From Microbacterium sp. CGR2 (GTDB taxonomy: Bacteria > Actinomycetota > Actinomycetes > Actinomycetales > Microbacteriaceae): a DNA stretch of 64,000 nt. Under the pieces are notes generated by a model. The model was not told the DNA's origin and searched no databases. It was given only the letters and a program-made list of their open reading frames with translations. A program made the translations under genes and the position numbers. The stretch is from contig NZ_RBHX01000001.1 of the NCBI RefSeq assembly GCF_003626735.1, positions 3,162,001 through 3,226,000 on the forward strand. The letters are read 5' to 3'. Positions 56,506-64,000 of this stretch are shown piece by piece. Position 1 is the first letter of the stretch; every line of letters starts with the position of its first letter.

Positions 56506-56511
56506 ATTGTA
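56506..56511 (-). promoter_or_regulatory. -10 element of the ileS T-box transcript
   Basis: TACAAT on the minus strand, 24 nt before the AUC specifier; the start of transcription would be near 56499. The -35 region (around AGGACG) is weak. Confidence 0.6.
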
Positions 56512-56576
56512 CGCGCGCAGTGGGGTTCCGTCCTTCCCCGATCTGCCACGCTCCCCCGAGCGCCTACCCTCGAACC

Positions 56577-57227
56577 ATGGCCCGGTCATCCGAATCCCCC
56601 GTCGCGCCCCGCGTCTCGCTCCCTGACCTCCCTGAAGAGTTCGTTCCGGCGACGCCCGCCCGCAGGGCCGACCTGCTCGCCGCCGCCCTCGATCTCACCG
56701 GCACCGCGGACCTCGCGTACGCCTCTCTCGAGCAATGCACGGTCCACGCGGACACCGATTCCGTCGATCTGACGGGGGCCACTGTCCTCGACGTCGCGAT
56801 GACGGGTGTACGGACGACGGCTCTGCGCTTGCGGGACAGCGGGATCCGCCGACTGTCGATCCGCGGGGGCCGCATCGGCACGCTCGATCTCAGCGGTGCG
56901 CGAATCGACGAGCTCGAACTCCTCGACCTCAAGATCGACTATCTGAACCTCGGCGGCGCCCGCGCCACCGACGTCGACATCTCCGGGTGCAGCATCCGCT
57001 CCATCGACATGCCGCAGTCGGAGCTCCGCCGCGTGCGCTTCTCGAACTGCTCCAGCGACGAGGTCGACCCACGGGGCATGCGTGCCACCGACGTGGATCT
57101 GCGCGGTCTCGACGCGCTCTCCTACCTCGATGTGAACAGCCTTCGCGGGACGACGCTCTCCGGGCTCCAGGTGCAGCATCTCGCCGCGGTGATGGCGGCG
57201 GGCCTCGGCATTCAGATCAGGGACTGA
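56577..57227 (+). CDS. Pentapeptide-repeat-like protein
   Basis: A 216-aa protein. From about residue 45 to 200 it is built of short beta-coil repeats with Leu, Ile or Val at regular spacing (VDLTGATVLDVAMTG, LRDSGIRRLSIRGGRIGTL, LDLSGARIDELELLDLKID, VDISGCSIRSIDMPQSEL), the right-handed quadrilateral helix of pentapeptide-repeat proteins, with looser consensus than MfpA/Qnr. The ATG lies 6 nt after TACCCT, a leaderless start. The 3' end overlaps the convergent ABC ATPase gene by 11 nt. A gyrase-protecting role must not be assumed. Confidence 0.8.
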   Translation: MARSSESPVAPRVSLPDLPEEFVPATPARRADLLAAALDLTGTADLAYASLEQCTVHADTDSVDLTGATVLDVAMTGVRTTALRLRDSGIRRLSIRGGRIGTLDLSGARIDELELLDLKIDYLNLGGARATDVDISGCSIRSIDMPQSELRRVRFSNCSSDEVDPRGMRATDVDLRGLDALSYLDVNSLRGTTLSGLQVQHLAAVMAAGLGIQIRD

Positions 57228-58725
57228 CCGGTCCGCTCGCGGCCAGCAGTTCTTTCGTGAACGGATGCTGCGGCTGCGAGAACACCGCCGCCGTCGCCCC
57301 CTGTTCGACGATGCGCCCGTCCTGCATCACGAGCACGTCGTCGGCGACGGCGCCGATCACGTCGAGGTCGTGCGACACGAAGATCATGGTGAGCCCGCGT
57401 CGCGTCTGCAGGGTCGCCAGCAGGCGAAGGATGTGCTCCCGCACGGACGGGTCGAGTGCAGAGACGGGCTCATCCAGCACAAGCACCTCAGGGTCCGCCG
57501 CCAGAGCGCGAGCGATCGCCGCACGCTGACGCTGTCCGCCCGACAACGCGACCGGCCGCCGCTTCCCGAGCGCGGGGTCGAGATCGACTTCGGCGAGAAG
57601 CGCCGCCACGCGCGCGGCCCGCTGCCCGCGGGGCACGCCGCCTGCCTCGAGTGCCTCTCGCAGCGAGCGGTCGATCGTCCAGCGCGGATCGAACGCGCCG
57701 AACGGGTTCTGGTGCACCAGCTGCACCCGCCGTGCGCCCTGCCAGCGAAGTGCACCGGCATCGGGCTGCTCGACGCCGACGATCATCCGCGCCAGCGTCG
57801 TCTTCCCCGATCCCGACTCCCCGACGATGCCGAGGGTCGTGCCTTCCGCGACGGAGAAGGAGGCCTCGACGACTGCGGGGACGCCGCCGAACCCCTTCGA
57901 TACGGCGCTCGCCGCCAGCAGCGTCTCGGATACCGACGTGACGGTCGCCCGTGGTTCGTGGATCGTCGCGGCGATGAGCTGCCGCGTGTACGGGTGCTGC
58001 GGGTTCTCCAACACCTCCGACACCCGCCCGGATTCGACCACCTCGCCTCGCCGCATGACCAGTACCCGGTCCGCGAGTCGCCGGACCGCAGCGAAGTCAT
58101 GGCTGATGAAGACGACGGCCGTGCCCGAGTCCGCGATCTCTCGAAGCAGGTGGAGGATCCTCGCCTGCACCGTGGCGTCGAGAGCCGTGGTCGGCTCGTC
58201 CGCGACCAGCACCGCAGGCATCGCGGCGATCGCCGACGCGATGAGCGCCCGCTGTCGCAACCCTCCGGACAGCTCATGCGGATGCTGACGCGCACGGCGC
58301 GCGGCATCCGGCATCCACACGCGTCCGAGGAGTTGGCTGACCCGCTCGGCGACGGCGGCCCGGCCACGGACCATTCGATGAATCTTCAGGGGTTCGCCGA
58401 TCTCATCGCCGACCCGGCGCAATGGGTCCAGCGAGACCAGTGCATCTTGCGAGACGAGCGTGATGCGCCGGCCGCGGAGTTCCCGCCACTCGTGCTCGGT
58501 GAGAGAACCCGCGTCCGTCCCGTCGATCGCGAGCCGCTCGACGGTGACCTGCGCGTCAGACGGGGTCAATCCCAGCAGCGCGCGGGCCGTGAGCGACTTG
58601 CCCGCCCCCGACTCGCCGACGATCGCGACGCATTCGCCCGGAGCGACGGCCAGCGAGACGCCGTCGACGACCGTCTCCGCGGCGAAGGCGATCCGAAGAC
58701 CCTCGACGTCGAGTGCTGCAGTCAT
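57217..58725 (-). CDS. Peptide/nickel-type ABC transporter ATPase, two fused domains (DppD-DppF)
   Basis: A 502-aa protein with two complete ABC cassettes. Domain 1: GESGAGKSLTARALLG, LSGGLRQRALIA and VLVADEPTTALD. Domain 2 (from about residue 262): GESGSGKTTLARMIVG, LSGGQRQRAAIA and VLVLDEPVSALD. The HPYTRQLIA and HPFTKELLAASG endings of each half are typical of the Opp/Dpp class. The start overlaps the permease stop by 4 nt. It powers the importer encoded by the three upstream genes. Confidence 0.93.
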   Translation of the reverse strand: MTAALDVEGLRIAFAAETVVDGVSLAVAPGECVAIVGESGAGKSLTARALLGLTPSDAQVTVERLAIDGTDAGSLTEHEWRELRGRRITLVSQDALVSLDPLRRVGDEIGEPLKIHRMVRGRAAVAERVSQLLGRVWMPDAARRARQHPHELSGGLRQRALIASAIAAMPAVLVADEPTTALDATVQARILHLLREIADSGTAVVFISHDFAAVRRLADRVLVMRRGEVVESGRVSEVLENPQHPYTRQLIAATIHEPRATVTSVSETLLAASAVSKGFGGVPAVVEASFSVAEGTTLGIVGESGSGKTTLARMIVGVEQPDAGALRWQGARRVQLVHQNPFGAFDPRWTIDRSLREALEAGGVPRGQRAARVAALLAEVDLDPALGKRRPVALSGGQRQRAAIARALAADPEVLVLDEPVSALDPSVREHILRLLATLQTRRGLTMIFVSHDLDVIGAVADDVLVMQDGRIVEQGATAAVFSQPQHPFTKELLAASGPVSP

Positions 58726-59534
58726 CGGGTCCGCCCTTCCGATCGCGCCCGCAGAGTTCGGCCGACCACGGTGGCAGCGACGACGGTGAGGGTGATCGCG
58801 ATGCCGGGGAAGACCGAGATCCACCATGCCTGACCGAGGACGTTGCGTCCTCCGGCGAGCATGAGCCCCCACTCGGGCGTCGGCTCGGCCGGCCCCAGCC
58901 CCAGGAAGCTCAGCCCCGCCGCCGCGAGGATGCTCGAGCCGATGCCGATCGTCGCCAGCACGCTGAGAGAACCGAGCACCCCGGGGGCGACGTGTCGGAG
59001 GAAAGCTCTGAGCGGCGGCACCCCGAGGATCCGAGCAGCCTCCACGTGCTCCGCGACGCGAAGCGTGCGGGTCTGCACCCGAGCGAGTCGGATGTACACG
59101 GGCACCGCCGCGATGGTCACGGCCACCGCGATGTTCACCGGGCCCGGACCGAGCACCGCGATCACGACGAGCGCCACCAGAAACTCCGGGAATGCCATCA
59201 GCACGTCATTGACGCGCATCGTCGCCGCGTCGACACCTTGCGGAGCCACTCCGGCGAGCGCACCGACGAGGAGCCCCACGACCAGGGCGACGCCGGTGGC
59301 GAGCACACCGATCCCGAGTGAGCGTCCCGCTCCGTAGACGACTCGCGAGTAAACGTCCCGTCCGCTCTGGTCGGTGCCGAGGAGGTGCTCGGCACTCGGC
59401 GGGAGGAGGGCTGACCGGACATCCGTCTGCAGCGGGTCGTGCGTGGCGAGGAGTCCGGGCCACAGCGCCGCGAACACGATGACGATCAGGACGGTGACCG
59501 CTGCCCAGAGCAGGCCGGACTGTGCGCGCCTCAT
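58722..59534 (-). CDS. Peptide ABC transporter permease (DppC-like)
   Basis: A 270-aa permease: an N-terminal helix (RRAQSGLLWAAVTVLIVIVF), the HLLGTDQSGRDVYSRVVYGAG motif that marks DppC/OppC, four further helices, and the EAA loop EAARILGVPPLRAFLRHVAP. Coupled by 4-nt overlaps to both neighbours. The open frame continues upstream to 59822 but that part is not coding. Confidence 0.92.
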   Translation of the reverse strand: MRRAQSGLLWAAVTVLIVIVFAALWPGLLATHDPLQTDVRSALLPPSAEHLLGTDQSGRDVYSRVVYGAGRSLGIGVLATGVALVVGLLVGALAGVAPQGVDAATMRVNDVLMAFPEFLVALVVIAVLGPGPVNIAVAVTIAAVPVYIRLARVQTRTLRVAEHVEAARILGVPPLRAFLRHVAPGVLGSLSVLATIGIGSSILAAAGLSFLGLGPAEPTPEWGLMLAGGRNVLGQAWWISVFPGIAITLTVVAATVVGRTLRARSEGRTR

Positions 59535-60505
59535 CGGACGCCCCCGGGGCGAGAAACGGTCACCCGCGGATCGATGAGCGGATGCAGCAACTCGACGATG
59601 AGGTTGACGCCGACGAACACGACCGCACTCAACAGGATGATCCCGGTGATGACGGGAAGGTCGCGGTCGCTGATCGCGGCGAGGGTGACACGGCCGAGCC
59701 CGGGGCGCGCGAACACCGTCTCGACCAGCACCGCACCACCGAGAACCGAGCCGGTCAGGTAGGCGGCGAGGGTGATCGCGTTGGCTCCGCCGTGTCGGAG
59801 GCCGTGTCGCACGGTGAACCACGTCGGTCCCGCACCGCGGGCACGCACGGTCTCGGCGAACGGCATCCGTTCGGCCTGCATCAGGCCTTCACGCAGCACC
59901 TGGCTGAGCAGCGCCGCGACGGGCAGCGCAAGGGTGATGGCCGGGAGCACGATCGTGGCCGGATTGCGGGCGCCGGACACCGGGAACCAGCCCAACCCGA
60001 AGGCGAAGACACTCAGCATGACCAGTCCGATCCAGAAGACCGGGGACGACAGCACCACCAGTTCGACTCCTGCCGCGATGGTGCGAGCCGCGTGACCGCG
60101 CACGAAGAGCGCCACGGCGAGCGCGAGCACCACGGCGATGACGAGCGCGAGTGCCGACAGCTGGAGCGTGGCACCGAGTTGACGCCCGATGACCTCTGTC
60201 ACCGGCATCCGCAACTGATAGGACTCACCGAGATCGCCGCGTGCCAACTGTCCGATGAAGCTCAGGTACTGCTCGAACGGCGGGCGGTCGAGCCCGAGGT
60301 CTTGGCGGATGCCGTCCTTGACCGCCTCGCTCACTTGAGCCTGCGGCCCGAGCATCACCGAGACGGGGTCGCCGGGGATCACTCGGAAGGCCAGGAAAGC
60401 CACGGTTGCGGCGCCCCAGAGGACGATGACGACCGATGCCGCAAGACCGACGACACGGAGAAGCCCCGCCTTCACCGTCTTGCCACTTCGACTCGCTTCA
60501 CTCAC
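59531..60505 (-). CDS. Peptide ABC transporter permease (DppB-like)
   Basis: A 324-aa permease of the DppB/OppB type: first helix about residues 18-42, then FRVIPGDPVSVMLGPQAQVS and LDRPPFEQYLSFIGQLARGDLGES (split over about 43-98), and the EAA-type loop TVRARGAGPTWFTVRHGLRH. It lies 41 nt downstream of the binding-protein gene and overlaps the DppC-like gene. Confidence 0.93.
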   Translation of the reverse strand: MSEASRSGKTVKAGLLRVVGLAASVVIVLWGAATVAFLAFRVIPGDPVSVMLGPQAQVSEAVKDGIRQDLGLDRPPFEQYLSFIGQLARGDLGESYQLRMPVTEVIGRQLGATLQLSALALVIAVVLALAVALFVRGHAARTIAAGVELVVLSSPVFWIGLVMLSVFAFGLGWFPVSGARNPATIVLPAITLALPVAALLSQVLREGLMQAERMPFAETVRARGAGPTWFTVRHGLRHGGANAITLAAYLTGSVLGGAVLVETVFARPGLGRVTLAAISDRDLPVITGIILLSAVVFVGVNLIVELLHPLIDPRVTVSRPGGVR

Positions 60506-60546
60506 TCAGCACGGCGCTCGCACGACGCGCACCACGACCGAGGTGT

Positions 60547-62160
60547 TCAGCCGACCGTCACATCGTAGAACAGCGGTCGGCCGTAGAGGTCGTAGTCCAG
60601 CCCGTCCAGGCGGTCGCCGATCGCGGTGATCGCCGACGGGCTGTACAGCGGCACGATCGCGGTGTACTTCGCGTTCCACTCCTGCAGCCGCGTGTAGATC
60701 TCGTTGCGCTCGTCCTGGTCGCTGGATGCCACCGCCTGCTCGAGAAGCGCGTCGATCTCGGGGTCGGCGACCTGGGAGGCGTTCTGGAAACCCTCGGAGT
60801 GGAGATGGCTGCGGAGGAAGTCGGGGTCGACGCCGGAGAAGCCCCAGTCCGTGAGGTCGAAGGTCTTCGGCTCGTACTGCGCGTTGTAAGCACCCGGCTC
60901 GAGCACCTCACGCACGACCTCGAACCCGATCGCCTTCAGGTCGGACTGGATGGCGTTGGCGAGAGCGGCACGGTCATCGGGCACCGGCGTCCACGCGATC
61001 CAGCGCACGGACAACGGCTCCCCGTCCTTGGTGCGGATGCCGTCGGCATTGCGCTCCGTCCACCCGGCGTCGTCGAGGAGCGCATTCGCCTCATCCTGGT
61101 CGAAGGCCCAGGTCCCTTCCAGATCGGCGTCGTAACCGGGGGTCGTCGATCCCAGCACGCTCCAGGCGCGGGGGAATTGACCGAAGAAGATCTCCTTGAC
61201 GGCCGGTTCGACGTCGATGCCGCGGGCGAACGCCTGCCGCACCTTCTCGTCGGCGAACACGCCGTACTTCTCGTTCAGGTACAGCGAGTACGGCAGTCCG
61301 GGGTACTCGATCGAGTCGACCGTGATGCCGTCGCCGAGATCCTTCGCGAGGTTCGGCGGGATGTTGCTGGCGATATCCGCCTCGCCGCTCTCGATGACTC
61401 CGGTGCGCACAGCCGCCTCGGGCTGGATCTCAACGCGAAGCGTCTCGAACTTCGGCGCCTTGGCGTCGTGCGGTCCCCAGGTGTAGTCGTCGTTGCGGGT
61501 GTAGACGAGCTCCTGGTCGGGCGTGTACTCGGTGAGTTCGAACGGGCCGGTTCCCACGGTGATCCCGGGGCCGCCCGCCTTCAGCTGATCTGCGGATTCC
61601 TCGAGCACGGCGGGCGAGTAGAACCCGAGCTGCGGGGTGCTCGCAGCCTGCAGGAACGGGGCATAGGGCTGGGTGAAGGTGACTTTGACGGTGTGGTCAT
61701 CGACGACCTCGGTTCCGTCGTAGAAATCGGCACCGAGCATGCTCGCTGCCTGCGCGGACGCCGTCTCCGGGTCGACGATGCGATCGAAGTTGGCTTTCAC
61801 GGCCGCGGCATCGAACGGCTCGCCGTCGGTGAACGTCACGTCGTCGCGCAGCGTGAACGTGTACTCCGTGCTGTCGTCCGAGACTTCCCACTCCTCCGCC
61901 AGCCACGGAGAGAAGCTGCCGTCCTTTTCCTGGAACACCAGGGAGTCGAGCACGGCGCGCTGGACCATACCGGACACGTCGAGCTGGCTGACCTGCGGGT
62001 CCATGTGCCCGGCGGAGAGGTTGGCGCCTTCGATGGACCAGACGAGTTCGGCGTCGCCCTCGGACTGCCCGGTCGGCGCAGCGCACGCGCTGAGCACGAG
62101 TCCGGTGGCGGCCGCGAGCGCGGCGAAGGGTAGGAGACGACGCGCGGGGCGTGCGGACAT
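60547..62160 (-). CDS. Peptide ABC transporter substrate-binding lipoprotein (family 5)
   Basis: A 537-aa extracytoplasmic binding protein anchored by lipid: signal peptide with lipobox L23-S-A-C26 (residues 1-26). Family 5 features follow: YTFTLRDDVTFTDGEPFDAA, TVGTGPFELTEYTPDQELVY, VRQAFARGIDV and the C-terminal YTRLQEWNAKYTAIVPLYSP. It would bind oligopeptides, nickel or other solutes for the Dpp/Opp-type importer. GAGGAATC ribosome binding site. Its promoter overlaps the stop codon of the upstream serine hydrolase gene. Confidence 0.93.
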   Translation of the reverse strand: MSARPARRLLPFAALAAATGLVLSACAAPTGQSEGDAELVWSIEGANLSAGHMDPQVSQLDVSGMVQRAVLDSLVFQEKDGSFSPWLAEEWEVSDDSTEYTFTLRDDVTFTDGEPFDAAAVKANFDRIVDPETASAQAASMLGADFYDGTEVVDDHTVKVTFTQPYAPFLQAASTPQLGFYSPAVLEESADQLKAGGPGITVGTGPFELTEYTPDQELVYTRNDDYTWGPHDAKAPKFETLRVEIQPEAAVRTGVIESGEADIASNIPPNLAKDLGDGITVDSIEYPGLPYSLYLNEKYGVFADEKVRQAFARGIDVEPAVKEIFFGQFPRAWSVLGSTTPGYDADLEGTWAFDQDEANALLDDAGWTERNADGIRTKDGEPLSVRWIAWTPVPDDRAALANAIQSDLKAIGFEVVREVLEPGAYNAQYEPKTFDLTDWGFSGVDPDFLRSHLHSEGFQNASQVADPEIDALLEQAVASSDQDERNEIYTRLQEWNAKYTAIVPLYSPSAITAIGDRLDGLDYDLYGRPLFYDVTVG

Positions 62161-62196
62161 GACGATTCCTCAGAACGAACGGATCGGGATGAATCC

Positions 62197-62226
62197 AGTC
62201 TAGAACCGATTCTTGGACGGAGTCGA
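62197..62226 (-). promoter_or_regulatory. Promoter of the peptide ABC operon
   Basis: On the minus strand: TCGACT as -35 (about 62221-62226), an 18-nt spacer and -10 TAGACT (62197-62202). The -10 overlaps the TAG stop codon of the serine hydrolase gene. A leader of about 30 nt carries the ribosome binding site. Confidence 0.5.
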
Positions 62227-63765
62227 TTTGTGGCGAACTCGCGGCTCGCTACGTCCACTCGGGTCCTCGACAGCATCGGACAGATCGATGCGATAGTGCT
62301 CCTCGACTCCCGAGGACTGCCCCTTTCGCACGTGGTGACCTCGCTCGATCGCCGAAACAGTAAGGCTCTGCACGCGCGGTTCCGGCAGGGCGATCATCCG
62401 GATCTCGACGATCAGATCGCCGCGCTCCCCCTCGATGCGCCAGCGCAGCTCATCCTCGTTCGCGGCCGTGACGATGCGCTTCGCGAAATCGGACTGCGCC
62501 GAGCGCACGCCGCCGATCTGCTCTCGATCGCGAGCCAGCCCAGCGTCGCGCACCTCCGCCGGGACGTCCCGCAGGAGGTTGTCGGCCAACAACGGGAGCT
62601 GCGCCGCCCGTTCGCCCCGCAGCAGCGCGGCGTCGATCGCGCCGGCGGCTTCGATCGTCGCACGCCAAGGCCGCACCACCGCCGCGGGCGCATCGACGCC
62701 CTCGAGCACCTCCCTCAGCGCCGTCGTCGCCACCCGCTTGGCGCCGAACTCATCGGAGTTGCCGAAAGCGACGACACCGACGCCGGTCGCGGCGTGCCAG
62801 CGCATGTGCGACGAGAATCCGGGGAGTCCGCCCGAATGCTGCACGATCCGTCCGAACCGACGATCATCCTCGATGACGAGGCCGTATCCGTATCCCGCCC
62901 CGGTGAGGATCCGGCCGTCGGGCGCATCGACCGCGACGGGGATCGGTGTGTGCGGCTGCTGCATCCCGAGGCGCGACTGGACCGAGAGCACCTCGGGCCG
63001 AGTGGGCCGCGAGGTGAACGCGGAGCCGAGGAAGTCCATCCACGCCGCGATGTCGTCCACCGTGCTGAACATGCTTCCGATGCACGCCAGCGCACCCGAT
63101 CCGACGAACGGCTCGGCCGCGAACGTCGCACCCCCATCGAAGGTGCGATATCCGCCGGCCAGCGCCGCGCCGTCATAGCCGTCGGCGACGTAAGCCGTGC
63201 GGTCGAGGCCGAGAGGTGCGAGCAGAACTTCGTGTACGACATCTTCCACCGCGCGTCCTGTCACGTTCTCCACGGCCCGGCCGAGCAGTGCCTGGCCGAG
63301 ATTCGAATACTGATATGCGGTGCCGGGCGACGCAGACAGGGAGACTCCGCCGGCGAAGAGCGCAGCGATCCGTTCGCGAGACGCCCCGAGATTGCGATCA
63401 GCCCACGCGTTGTCCTCGCCGAGTCCCGCGCGATTGGAGAGGAGCAGATCCCCCGTCATCTCGACGTCGGCCCCGCGGTACCGCGCCCGCGCGTACGGGA
63501 CGTACCGGGTGATCGGCGCGTACAGGTCGATCAGTCCGCGGTCGCGCAGCACCAGCACCGCCGCACTCAGAAAACTCTTCGACATCGACGCGATCCGGAA
63601 GACCGTCTCCCGCGTGGTCGGGGCGCGAGGCCCAACCTCTCCGTGGGCGGCGACGGCCAGGACGCGCCCACCCCGACACACCGCGACGACGGATGCCGGG
63701 GCGAGCCGCCGGGCGGATTCATCGAGTCCGGCGCTCACCGCGTGCTCGGCGACAGGGTCCCACAT
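62200..63765 (-). CDS. Serine hydrolase, beta-lactamase/D-aminopeptidase type
   Basis: A 521-aa penicillin-recognising enzyme without signal peptide. The nucleophile motif S60-M-S-K63 (FRIASMSKSFLS) and Y-S-N (YQYSNLGQALLG, near residue 155) are present; HSGGLPGFSSHM (about residue 315) is the HxG third motif, and a beta-rich C-terminal region of about 170 residues follows. Length and layout resemble D-aminopeptidase DAP and EstB-like esterases. Next to a peptide importer, it may trim D-amino-acid peptides from cell wall material (inference). ATG with GTGAGG 6 nt upstream. Confidence 0.85.
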   Translation of the reverse strand: MWDPVAEHAVSAGLDESARRLAPASVVAVCRGGRVLAVAAHGEVGPRAPTTRETVFRIASMSKSFLSAAVLVLRDRGLIDLYAPITRYVPYARARYRGADVEMTGDLLLSNRAGLGEDNAWADRNLGASRERIAALFAGGVSLSASPGTAYQYSNLGQALLGRAVENVTGRAVEDVVHEVLLAPLGLDRTAYVADGYDGAALAGGYRTFDGGATFAAEPFVGSGALACIGSMFSTVDDIAAWMDFLGSAFTSRPTRPEVLSVQSRLGMQQPHTPIPVAVDAPDGRILTGAGYGYGLVIEDDRRFGRIVQHSGGLPGFSSHMRWHAATGVGVVAFGNSDEFGAKRVATTALREVLEGVDAPAAVVRPWRATIEAAGAIDAALLRGERAAQLPLLADNLLRDVPAEVRDAGLARDREQIGGVRSAQSDFAKRIVTAANEDELRWRIEGERGDLIVEIRMIALPEPRVQSLTVSAIERGHHVRKGQSSGVEEHYRIDLSDAVEDPSGRSEPRVRHKSTPSKNRF

Positions 63766-63788
63766 GGCGTCCTCACGTTCGGGGAAGG

Positions 63789-64000
63789 TCACACACGCCC
63801 CGCGCCGAGAAGTTCGTCCACGAAGCCATCGACCAACGCTCTGCTGGCTGAAGTGTTGTGCGCGTCCACACGCTCCGCGGCCGAGATCAGATCGGTGAGC
63901 GACCACCCTTCACCCCGCAACGCTGCATCGTCCCACCGGGCGAGATCCGCGGCGGATGCCTCCGGGTGGAACTGCACGCCACGGACACGCTGCCCCAGCC
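63789..64000 (-). CDS. Class I glutamine amidotransferase domain protein (partial)
   Basis: The 3' end of a gene that enters from beyond the window. The visible 70 residues include QRVRGVQFHPEASAADLARW, with the HPE catalytic His and Glu of class I amidotransferases, and a C-terminal helix region (LTDLISAAERVDAHNTSASR). Such stand-alone domains are gamma-glutamyl hydrolases or GMP synthase-like proteins. It ends 23 nt before the serine hydrolase start and is probably in the same transcript. Confidence 0.85.
   Translation of the reverse strand, partial: LGQRVRGVQFHPEASAADLARWDDAALRGEGWSLTDLISAAERVDAHNTSASRALVDGFVDELLGAGRV

Overview
The window is high-GC DNA with strongly GC-biased third codon positions. 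Its gene order is typical of an actinobacterium of the Microbacteriaceae, with Microbacterium or a close relative as the best guess: rplU-rpmA-obgE-proB-proA-nadD-rsfS, rne beside a DUF4031 gene, an ndk-DUF4233-folC-ileS string with an actinobacterial ileS T-box, leuS-comEA, and a 73-nt tRNA-Ala without an encoded CCA. All calls come from reading the sequence; no database search was run.

Left part (1 to about 27.9 kb): accessory DNA. It holds a lantibiotic/bacitracin-type ABC-2 transporter, a cupin, two PAP2 phosphatases, GNAT acetyltransferases, a RidA-like protein, an autoregulated-looking HTH plus Clp_N-SRPBCC pair, an SLC13 transporter, a NarK-type nitrate/nitrite transporter, a cytochrome b561-YedY-like molybdoenzyme fusion, a complete ECF42-type sigma factor operon with two DGPF/YCII proteins and a dihydrofolate-reductase-like protein, a class C serine hydrolase, an aminoglycoside-phosphotransferase-fold kinase, a LysE exporter, a deaminase and an alkylsulfatase. 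Between them lie several gene remnants (GNAT, GFA, Ohr/OsmC, a frameshifted LysM protein and an unidentified frameshifted gene), which marks the region as a mosaic with high turnover.

Right part (27.9 to 64 kb): mostly core genome. In order: comEA (no comEC next to it), leuS, pabB facing dedA, a DUF2183 phosphatase, a NagZ-like glycosidase, an SDR, a flavin monooxygenase-like gene, tRNA-Ala, rsfS, a tail-anchored acidic protein, nadD, proA, proB, obgE, rpmA, rplU, rne, a VKOR-family protein, ndk, DUF4233, folC, ileS with its T-box leader, a pentapeptide-repeat-like protein, and a Dpp/Opp-type peptide ABC transporter behind a serine hydrolase. The window ends inside a class I glutamine amidotransferase.

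Regulation: about fifteen genes start exactly 6-7 nt after a TANNNT-like -10 hexamer and have no Shine-Dalgarno sequence, which indicates widespread leaderless transcription. The clearest regulatory sites are two palindromes over the HTH/Clp_N promoter, an ECF42-like promoter before the DHFR-DGPF-sigma-DGPF operon, two overlapping leaderless promoters in the 41-bp pabB/dedA gap, the ileS T-box, and a perfect 20-bp palindrome in the rne leader.
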